Of a stretch of DNA of 64,000 nucleotides, positions 58,004 to 64,000 are shown in pieces. Numbering within the stretch: position 1 is the first letter of the stretch; the number at the start of each line of letters is the position of its first letter. The translations under genes were made by a program, and so were the position numbers. Where the stretch lies: positions 1,736,001 through 1,800,000 of the forward strand of contig CP107851.1 of NCBI GenBank assembly GCA_036013505.1, written 5' to 3'. Under the pieces are notes generated by a model. That model did no database searches. It was not told the DNA's origin and saw only the letters and a list, made by a program, of their open reading frames with translations. The stretch comes from Streptomyces sp. NBC_00510. GTDB taxonomy: Bacteria > Actinomycetota > Actinomycetes > Streptomycetales > Streptomycetaceae.

Positions 58004-58382
58004 TGATCACCTCTCGCAGGATGCGCTCGTCGGGTAGGTGCGCCGGCGGTACGGGATTGCTCACCCGTACGCTGCCGAGCGTCAGGAGGTCGCCGAGGAG
58101 GACGCGCACGACGCCCACCGGCAGGTCGGCGTCGGCCGCCAGCTCCGCGACCGACAGGGGCTCTCCCCGGCACAGCGCGAGCAGCGCGGTGTGCTCGGGC
58201 TCCAGCGTGGGGTCGTCGGCGGCGCCGGGTTCGGCGAGCACCAGGGCGATGAGGTCCAGGGCGGCGACGGCCGTGCCGGGCCGGGTGCGGCCTCCGGTCA
58301 GGGCGTACGGGCGCACCAGGGGCCCGGCCGCATCGTCGTACCAGTGGCCGTCCGGGCTCCGCGGGTGCGCGCCGTTCATCAC
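57984..58382 (-). CDS. cvnC: Conservon protein CvnC (DUF742), conservon 2
   Basis: A 132-residue DUF742 protein with 'GHWYDDAAGPLVRPYALTGGRTRP' and 'EPLSVAELAADADLPVGVVRVLLGDLLTLGSVRVSNPVP'. About half identical to the conservon 1 copy, including the final 'INGLRAL'. Overlaps cvnD by 20 nt and follows cvnB after 11 nt. Confidence 0.93.
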   Translation of the reverse strand: MMNGAHPRSPDGHWYDDAAGPLVRPYALTGGRTRPGTAVAALDLIALVLAEPGAADDPTLEPEHTALLALCRGEPLSVAELAADADLPVGVVRVLLGDLLTLGSVRVSNPVPPAHLPDERILREVINGLRAL

Positions 58383-58393
58383 CCGTGCGCCGG

Positions 58394-58816
58394 TCAGCCT
58401 GCGGCCGGGCCGGCGGCGCCGAGGCGCGGCGGGGTGTGCAGGTGCTCGCCCACGCGCTTGACGAGGCGCGCCATCTCGTAGGCGATCAGGCCGACGTCGG
58501 CGCCCGCGCCGGTGAACACCGCGAGGCAGGAGCCCTCGCCCGCGGCCGCCACGAAGAGGAAGCCGTGGTCGAGTTCGACCATGGTCTGCCGGACCTGGCC
58601 GGCCGCGAAGTGGCGTCCGGCGCCCTTGGCGAGGCTGTGGAAGCCCGAGGCGACGGCCGCCAGGTGCTCGGCGTCCTCCCGGGTCAGCCCGCGGGAGGAG
58701 CCCACGGCCAGGCCGTCGCCCGACAGCACCACGGCGTGGCGGACGTCGTCCACCCGGTCGGTGAGGTCGTCCAGCAGCCAGTCCAGTTCACCGGACCGGT
58801 TCGATGCGTCGATCAT
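58394..58816 (-). CDS. cvnB: Conservon protein CvnB (roadblock/LC7), conservon 2
   Basis: A 140-residue roadblock/LC7 protein ('LDWLLDDLTDRVDDVRHAVVLSGDGLAVGSS', 'RQTMVELDHGFLFVAAAGEGSCLAVF'), clearly paralogous to the conservon 1 copy. Expected partner of the CvnD GTPase. ATG 58816 overlaps the cvnA stop by 4 nt. Confidence 0.93.
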   Translation of the reverse strand: MIDASNRSGELDWLLDDLTDRVDDVRHAVVLSGDGLAVGSSRGLTREDAEHLAAVASGFHSLAKGAGRHFAAGQVRQTMVELDHGFLFVAAAGEGSCLAVFTGAGADVGLIAYEMARLVKRVGEHLHTPPRLGAAGPAAG

Positions 58817-61440
58817 CCGTGCTCTCCTTCGCGGGGTGCCCGGGCCGAGGTGCGGGCGTGGTTCTGCTCGCCGTCCCCGGGCGTCGGGTCCGGACCGTCG
58901 TGGTGGCCCGGCCCTCCCGGGCCTGGCCGGGTGCCGCCGGGCTGTGGGGCGGGCCGCAGGGGGCGTGGGCCGGCGGGTGCCGGATCCCCGTCGGCGGTGT
59001 CACGGGCTCCGGCGCCGCCGCCGCGGATCCAGCCGCGGCGGAAGGCGGCCATCGTCGAGCGCGCCTGCTCGGCGGTCCGCTCCGGGACGTCCTGTCCCGT
59101 GTCCTGCGGCCCGGGGCCGCGTTCGGGTGCGCGGGGCTCCAGGAGCTGCGGGGCGAGGCTCGCACGGCGTACGCGGCGCGGGAGTCCGCCCTCGGCGGGA
59201 GGCGCGCCCACAGGAGCGCCCACGGACGCGGGAGCGGGCGCCGTGCCGCGGGCCGGTGCGGGCACGGATACGGGCGCGGGCGCCGGCAGAGGCCCGTGTT
59301 CCGGAGGACGAACAAAACGGGGCGCGGAGGGACGCGGCTGCCCGTCGCCGTCGCCGCGCGGGGAGGCCACCGCCAGGGACGGGACCTCCGCGGACCCCTG
59401 GCGGGGTCCGTGCGGGCCGGACGCCGCGCCCCCCGTCCCGGCACCCCGTGGGGCGCGGGCTTCGGGCGCCCTCATGTCGAGCAGGGCGGTGGGCAGCAGG
59501 ACGACGGCCGTGGTGCCGCCGTACGGGGAGGAGCGCAGGGAGACCCTGACGTCGTGCCGCCGGGCGAGCCTGCTGACGACGAACAGGCCGAGCCGGTCGC
59601 TGTCGAACAGGTCGAGCGCCTGGGTCTGGGCGATGCGCCGGTTGGCCTCGGCCATGGCCTCCTTGCCCATGCCGAGCCCGCGGTCCTCGATCTCCAGGGC
59701 GTAGCCGTTGCCGACCTGCTCGCCGTAGACGCGCACCTTGGTGTGCGGCGGCGAGAACTGGGTCGCGTTCTCGACGAGTTCGGCGATCAGATGGGTGAGG
59801 TCGGCGACCGCGGAACCGACGACCGCCGCGAGGGGGAGCCTGCGGACCTCGACGCGGGCGTAGTCCTCGACCTCCGCGACCGCGGCGCGCACCACATTGG
59901 TGAGGGGTACGGGCTTGCTCCAGGCGCGGCCGGGAGCGGAGCCGGAGAGGATGATCAGGCCCTCGGCGTGCCGCCGCATACGGGTGGTGAGGTGGTCGAG
60001 CTTGAACAGGTCCTCCAGCTCACCCGGGTCCTCGGTGCGCCGTTCCATGCTGTCGAGCAGCGCCAGCTGACGGTGCACCAGGACCTGGCTGCGGCGGGCG
60101 AGGTTGACGAAGACGCCGGAGACCCCGTTGACCAGTTCGGCGCGTTCCGCGGCGGCGCGCAGCGCGGCGCGCTGCACGGTTGCCAGGGCCTCGGAGACCT
60201 GGCCGATCTCATCGGCGCCGTGCCTGCCGAGGGGCGCCTCCTTGCCGAGGTCGATCTCCTCGCCGGCGCGGAGCCGCCGCATGGCGCGCGGCAGTTTGCG
60301 GCGGGCGAGTTCGAGCGCGGTGTTGCGCAGGCCGACGAGTTCGACGACGAGACCGCGGCCGATCCGTACGGAGATGAAGAGGGAGGCGACGACGCCGAGG
60401 AGGCCGAGCAGGACGGCGATGCCCGAGGTGCTCAACAGGCCGTGCGCGAGGGGCCGGTCGGCGGGTGCGGCGGCCTTGGCGGACCTCTCCAGCCCGGACA
60501 GCACCTGTCCGGTGGCCCGGTCCCATGTGGCGAGGCTCGCGCCGTCCACGGCGGCCTTGCCCGGTCCGGCGTCGAGGACGGCGTCCTCCATGGCCTCGAG
60601 GTCCGTGTACGCGGTGGACCGGGCCAGCCGCTGCCAGGCGCTGCGGCCGGCACCGCCGAGGTCGGCCGTGGCGCCCGCGAGCAGGGCGCGGCGGGCGGTG
60701 ACGGCACCGCTCAGGTCGCGGTAACGGTCCGTGGGCAGGCCGCGGGTGAGCGCGGCCGCGGCGAGCAGGGCGTCCTCGCGGGACAGTTGTTCCGCGGCAC
60801 GGCCGATCTCCAGGGCTGCACGCTCGCCGCGTCCCGTGGCAAGGGCGCCGCCGATCGCGAATCCGTCGGTCACGGCGTCGGTGTAGGCGCGGTACGTCTG
60901 CCGCCAGTCCGCCGCTCCCTGGGTGATGCCGGGGCGCTGCCTGCGCAGGCGCTCCAGGTCGCCGACGAAGGTCCGGACGCGCACCGCTGCGGTGCCCGGC
61001 AGGCCGGTGCCGTCGGCGACCGTGTGGCCGCCGCCCAGCTGCAGCAGGGCGGCGGCACGGTCGGTGGCCGTGGCGCGTCCGCTCAGTTCGGTGGCGGCCT
61101 CGGTGGTGGGCCGGGCCAGGTAGCGGGCGGCGGCGCGGCGTTCGGCCTGCAGGGTGGTCACGGTGTCGGCGACCGGCTCACGGATCGTTTCTGCAATGCG
61201 CTGGGCGCGCAGCCGACCGGAGACGTCCTGGGCCGTGGTGACGGCGGCGAAGGCCCACAGCGCCATCAGGGACACGACGGGCACCATGAGGAGGGACACG
61301 ATCTTGGCGCGCACGGTCCTCGGGCGCAGGCTCAGCCGGTCCGCCGTCCCGCCGCTCCGCCCGCCGCCGGTGGCGCGGGAGGACGGTTCCTCGTCTGCGG
61401 GGAGTCCCGCGTGCGCTCTGCGGCCCCGTGGCGGCGTCAC
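58813..61440 (-). CDS. cvnA: Conservon sensor kinase-like protein CvnA, conservon 2
   Basis: An 875-residue membrane sensor: cytoplasmic N-terminal 40 residues, TM1 (about 45-70; 'IVSLLMVPVVSLMALWAF'), an extracytoplasmic NIT-like helical domain (about 75-345), TM2 (about 350-375), HAMP and HATPase_c (N-box 'LIAELVENATQFSPP', G1 'EIEDRGLGMG', 'DRLGLFVVSRLARRHDV', about 560-680) and a long Pro/Arg/Gly-rich tail (about 700-875). GTG 61440 overlaps the stop of the upstream MHYT gene by 4 nt (GTGA), so sensor and kinase are translated together. No DHp His is obvious. Confidence 0.92.
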   Translation of the reverse strand: MTPPRGRRAHAGLPADEEPSSRATGGGRSGGTADRLSLRPRTVRAKIVSLLMVPVVSLMALWAFAAVTTAQDVSGRLRAQRIAETIREPVADTVTTLQAERRAAARYLARPTTEAATELSGRATATDRAAALLQLGGGHTVADGTGLPGTAAVRVRTFVGDLERLRRQRPGITQGAADWRQTYRAYTDAVTDGFAIGGALATGRGERAALEIGRAAEQLSREDALLAAAALTRGLPTDRYRDLSGAVTARRALLAGATADLGGAGRSAWQRLARSTAYTDLEAMEDAVLDAGPGKAAVDGASLATWDRATGQVLSGLERSAKAAAPADRPLAHGLLSTSGIAVLLGLLGVVASLFISVRIGRGLVVELVGLRNTALELARRKLPRAMRRLRAGEEIDLGKEAPLGRHGADEIGQVSEALATVQRAALRAAAERAELVNGVSGVFVNLARRSQVLVHRQLALLDSMERRTEDPGELEDLFKLDHLTTRMRRHAEGLIILSGSAPGRAWSKPVPLTNVVRAAVAEVEDYARVEVRRLPLAAVVGSAVADLTHLIAELVENATQFSPPHTKVRVYGEQVGNGYALEIEDRGLGMGKEAMAEANRRIAQTQALDLFDSDRLGLFVVSRLARRHDVRVSLRSSPYGGTTAVVLLPTALLDMRAPEARAPRGAGTGGAASGPHGPRQGSAEVPSLAVASPRGDGDGQPRPSAPRFVRPPEHGPLPAPAPVSVPAPARGTAPAPASVGAPVGAPPAEGGLPRRVRRASLAPQLLEPRAPERGPGPQDTGQDVPERTAEQARSTMAAFRRGWIRGGGAGARDTADGDPAPAGPRPLRPAPQPGGTRPGPGGPGHHDGPDPTPGDGEQNHARTSARAPREGEHG

Positions 61441-62207
61441 AGGGCACCCTCGCCGATGCGCTGGGCGGTCGCGGAGGCGATGTGTTCCCTCGCCGTCGGG
61501 GAGAGCGCGACGAAGGCGGAGGTGAGGAAGAGGTAGGAGCCGAGACCGACGATGAGGGGGAAGAGGAACGCTGTCGCGCCGGAGCCGGTCAGCACGTCCG
61601 CCGAGGGCCGGACCCGGACGTGCACGGCGAGCATCCCGGTGTAGTGCATGCTGCTGACCGCCGCGCCCATCACGAGGGAGGCGCCGGCGACGACCACGGG
61701 CCGGTGGATGGTGAGCGCGGCCCACAGCGCGGCGGTCGCGGCGGCCCAGGCGATGGCGACCGACAGCGCCACGAGCCACGGTTCGTAGGAGACCGCGCCG
61801 TGCAGGCGTACGGCGGCCATGCCCAGGTAGTGCATGCTGGCCACGCCGACACCCGTGGTGAGGCCTCCGATCGCGAGGGCCCGGAAGCGGCCGTGGCCGT
61901 ACCCGACGGCGAAGACGCCGAGGCCGACGACGACCATGGCGACGGCGAGGCTGAGGACGGTCAGGGGGACGTTGTAGCGGATCTCGGTACCGGTGACGCG
62001 GAAGCCGAGCATGGCGACGAAGTGCATCGTCCAGATCCCGGTGCCGAGGGCGCTCGCGGCGGTGATCAGCCAGTTGCGCCGGGAGCGGCCGGTCGCGGCC
62101 AGGGCCCGTACGGTGCAGCGCAGTCCGAGCGCCGCGCCGACGCACGCCATGGCGTACGAGAGCAGCGGGGTCAGCCAGCCGAAGGCGGCGTGGTCGATGT
62201 GTCCCAT
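61437..62207 (-). CDS. MHYT-domain integral membrane sensor
   Basis: A 256-residue protein with seven TM helices carrying three MHYT-type motifs: T-M-H-F-V-A-M, S-M-H-Y-L-G-M and S-M-H-Y-T-G-M (about residues 60, 125 and 188). The Met/His residues are predicted to bind copper facing the outside and to sense O2, CO or NO. It has no output domain, and its stop overlaps the cvnA start by 4 nt, so the output is likely the conservon 2 kinase/GTPase chain. The start is ATG 62207. A nitric oxide synthase elsewhere in the window (12.7-14.0 kb) makes NO an attractive but untested ligand. Confidence 0.93.
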   Translation of the reverse strand: MGHIDHAAFGWLTPLLSYAMACVGAALGLRCTVRALAATGRSRRNWLITAASALGTGIWTMHFVAMLGFRVTGTEIRYNVPLTVLSLAVAMVVVGLGVFAVGYGHGRFRALAIGGLTTGVGVASMHYLGMAAVRLHGAVSYEPWLVALSVAIAWAAATAALWAALTIHRPVVVAGASLVMGAAVSSMHYTGMLAVHVRVRPSADVLTGSGATAFLFPLIVGLGSYLFLTSAFVALSPTAREHIASATAQRIGEGAL

Positions 62208-62341
62208 GGCCCCGGGACGCTAGTGCGGGGGTGGTCGCACGCTCGGGCCATGACGGAACCCTGCCTTATTTGACCACGTGCTTTCCGGATGCGGCCCCCG
62301 ACGATCGCGTGCGGCACGAACCTGTACGCACGAAGCGTGTT

Positions 62342-62677
62342 TCAGCCGCTGCGTGGCCCGTACATGATGATCCCCACGCCCACCAGGCACACCAGCGCGC
62401 CCACCACGTCGTAGCGGTCGGGGCGGTAGCCGTCGGCCACCATCCCCCAGGCGAGCGAGCCCGCGATGAACACCCCGCCGTAGGCGGCGAGGATGCGGCC
62501 GAACTCGGCGTCCGGCTGGAGGGTGGCGACGCACCCGTACAGGCCCAGGGCGATGACGCCGGCCCCGATCCACGCCCATCCGCGGTGCTCGCGCAGCCCC
62601 TGCCAGACCAGCCAGGCGCCGCCGATCTCCAGCAGCGCGGCCAGCAGGAAGAGGGCCACGGAACGGAACGGGATCAT
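62342..62677 (-). CDS. YnfA/UPF0060-family small membrane protein
   Basis: A 111-residue protein with four TM helices and the family block '[24 protein letters not shown]' (conserved Glu in TM1) and '[46 protein letters not shown]'. It belongs to the drug/metabolite transporter-like superfamily, related to SMR efflux pumps, but a transport role is unproven here. ATG 62677 lies 63 nt from the divergent methyltransferase start. Confidence 0.93.
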   Translation of the reverse strand: MIPFRSVALFLLAALLEIGGAWLVWQGLREHRGWAWIGAGVIALGLYGCVATLQPDAEFGRILAAYGGVFIAGSLAWGMVADGYRPDRYDVVGALVCLVGVGIIMYGPRSG

Positions 62678-62740
62678 GCGACCATGATGCCCCGCGTCCC
62701 GTGCGCCCCGGCGCGCGCCCCGAACCGGAGGTGGACCGTC

Positions 62741-63340
62741 GTGCACACCGACCCCGCGCAGATCCGCGCGTTCTTCGCCGCCCGCGCCGCCGACTGGGAG
62801 ACCCGCTACCCCGACGACGCCCCCGTCTACCGTGCCGGTGTCGCCGAACTGGGCCTGCGGGAGGGCCAGAGGGTCCTCGACGCGGGGTGCGGCACGGCCC
62901 GGGCGATGCCCTTCCTGCGCGCGGCCGTGGGGGCGTCCGGGACGGTCGTGGGCGCCGATCTGACGCCCGAGATGCTGGCCGCGGCGGTACGGGCCGGGCG
63001 CCGGGAGCACGGCGCCCTGCTGCTGGCCGACTGCGCCCTGCTGCCGCTGCGCGACGCCGCCCTGGACGCCGTCTTCGCCGCGGGGCTGATCGGGCACCTG
63101 CCGGACCCCGGGGCCTGTCTGCGGGAGCTGGCCCGGGTCACCCGGCCCGGCGGCCGGCTGGCGCTCTTCCACCCGATCGGACGGGCGGCGCTGGCCGCCC
63201 GGCAGGGCCGCGAGCTGACCCCGGACGACCTGCGCGCCGAGCCCAACCTGGGGCCCTTGCTGGAGTCCTCGGGGTGGACCCTGACCTCCTACACCGACAC
63301 CGACGAGCGGTTCCTCGCGATGGCCTCGACGAAGGCGTAG
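62741..63340 (+). CDS. Class I SAM-dependent methyltransferase
   Basis: A 199-residue enzyme with motif I '[15 protein letters not shown]' (about residues 45-59), acidic motif '[14 protein letters not shown]' (about 67), '[22 protein letters not shown]' (motif II-III) and '[16 protein letters not shown]' (post III). This is the UbiE/Coq5-like small-molecule branch; substrate unknown. GTG 62741 is 6 nt after GGAGGTGG. The last 52 nt overlap the convergent hydrolase gene. Confidence 0.9.
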   Translation: MHTDPAQIRAFFAARAADWETRYPDDAPVYRAGVAELGLREGQRVLDAGCGTARAMPFLRAAVGASGTVVGADLTPEMLAAAVRAGRREHGALLLADCALLPLRDAALDAVFAAGLIGHLPDPGACLRELARVTRPGGRLALFHPIGRAALAARQGRELTPDDLRAEPNLGPLLESSGWTLTSYTDTDERFLAMASTKA

Positions 63341-64000
63341 GCGTTGTCGAACATGATGTTGTGACCGGCGCCGGGGACCGTCACGACGGACACCCCGGCC
63401 GCCTCCAGCTCCGCCCGGCCGCTCAGGTCACCGCTCGACTCACCCTGCAGGAAGGTGCGCGGGACGGGCGACGCGAGCAGCAGTTCCCGCATGACCGGAT
63501 CGCTCCCCCGCAGCAGTGACGAGGCGGTGCGGTGCAGGGCGACCGGGTCGGCCAGGCGCATCGTGGCGGCCCACCGCGGGCCGACCCGCTCCAGGACGCG
63601 GGCGAAGCCCCCGCCGTGGACGAACTCCTCCTCGGTGAAGGCCGCGATGCCGCTGCTTCCGGCCGTCACGCGCGGACGCGCGTCGAGGTTCGCCTCCGCC
63701 AGCACCAGGCGCGCCACCAGATCGGGCCGGCGCGCGGCGAGGACGATCGCCACGGCGCCTCCCATGCTGTGGCCGACCACCTCCGCCGGGCCCGTCGCGG
63801 CGGCGTCGAGTGCCGCGGCGAGCGCGTCCGCGTGCTCCTCCAGCGTGTAGCCGAAGGCGGCGGGCCGGTCGCTGATGCCGTGGCCCGGCAGGTCGACGAG
63901 GAGTGAACGCCGCCCGGTGAGGGCCGGATCCGCCGCTATGTGGGCGAAGTAGACGGAGGAGGCCGCGCCCAGCCCGTGCACATAGACGAGCGCGGGGCCG
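63289..64000 (-). CDS. Alpha/beta hydrolase, 5' end outside window
   Basis: The frame runs off the window end, where it reads [11 protein letters not shown], the oxyanion-loop strand of an alpha/beta hydrolase. Further on are '[27 protein letters not shown]', nucleophile elbow G-H-S-M-G-G-A, '[12 protein letters not shown]' (Asp region) and the catalytic His in '[10 protein letters not shown]'. About 237 residues are visible. Probably an esterase or peptidase-like hydrolase. Confidence 0.88.
   Translation of the reverse strand, partial: GPALVYVHGLGAASSVYFAHIAADPALTGRRSLLVDLPGHGISDRPAAFGYTLEEHADALAAALDAAATGPAEVVGHSMGGAVAIVLAARRPDLVARLVLAEANLDARPRVTAGSSGIAAFTEEEFVHGGGFARVLERVGPRWAATMRLADPVALHRTASSLLRGSDPVMRELLLASPVPRTFLQGESSGDLSGRAELEAAGVSVVTVPGAGHNIMFDNAYAFVEAIARNRSSVSV

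Noticed and set aside
1..64000. CRISPR arrays, tRNA or rRNA genes
   Set aside because: No regularly spaced repeats, no cloverleaf with CCA-type end and no conserved rRNA blocks were seen on reading through.

Overview
The window looks like a chromosomal segment of a Streptomyces or close relative. It is very GC-rich with G/C-ending codons, GTG starts are frequent, several genes appear leaderless (a TAnnnT-like -10 element 6-8 nt before the start codon), TTA codons are almost absent, and it carries typical streptomycete families: two conservons, an AfsR/SARP-NB-ARC-TPR regulator, an MHYT-domain protein, a DUF2510 protein and a bacterial nitric oxide synthase. I saw no rRNA, tRNA, CRISPR array, intact transposase or prophage gene, and no PKS or NRPS cluster.

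Layout. 0-7.3 kb: SMI1-like tail, HAD hydrolase, TetR regulator, a divergent secreted pair (LVIVD propeller protein and DUF305 lipoprotein) that carries the only TTA codons I found, a ferredoxin-NADP reductase and an NCS2 permease. 7.2-12.6 kb: ArsR regulator with a perfect palindromic operator candidate, Asp-box propeller, uracil-DNA glycosylase, scramblase-like protein, CbiX-like protein and lactonase. 12.7-20.4 kb: nitric oxide synthase, FUSC membrane protein, a three-subunit molybdenum hydroxylase operon and an Lrp/AsnC regulator. 20.4-28.4 kb: HAD phosphatase, the large SARP regulator with a small divergent partner, YjbQ, and a decayed zone (ferredoxin stub, Cys-containing leader peptide, headless ssuD, internally deleted GH3 gene), then a flavin monooxygenase. 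28.5-33.1 kb: a rhamnose/lactate locus in which LacI and RhaM lie divergent to LutABC; RhaM feeds rhamnose catabolism, whose lactaldehyde/lactate branch would end at LutABC. 33.2-45 kb: polA-like polymerase, DoxX, ABC exporter plus MarR, secreted amylase with CBM20, L,D-transpeptidase lipoprotein, and a two-gene ABC exporter with complementary damage to its ATP sites. 44.9-49.2 kb: YdjM-like membrane protein, Ski2-type helicase, TesB thioesterase.

49.3-62.2 kb is dominated by signalling. Conservon 1 (CvnA-B-C, minus strand) has no CvnD GTPase. Its CvnC overlaps by 4 nt a gene encoding only the C-terminal part of a MoxR-type AAA ATPase, itself coupled to a DUF2201/VWA metallopeptidase-like gene; this looks like an old deletion that joined two operons. 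Conservon 2 is complete (CvnA-B-C-D) and its kinase gene is coupled by a 4-nt overlap to an upstream MHYT membrane-sensor gene. The window ends with a YnfA-like protein, a methyltransferase and a partial alpha/beta hydrolase.

All functional calls are by eye from motifs and overall protein character; no database search was run.
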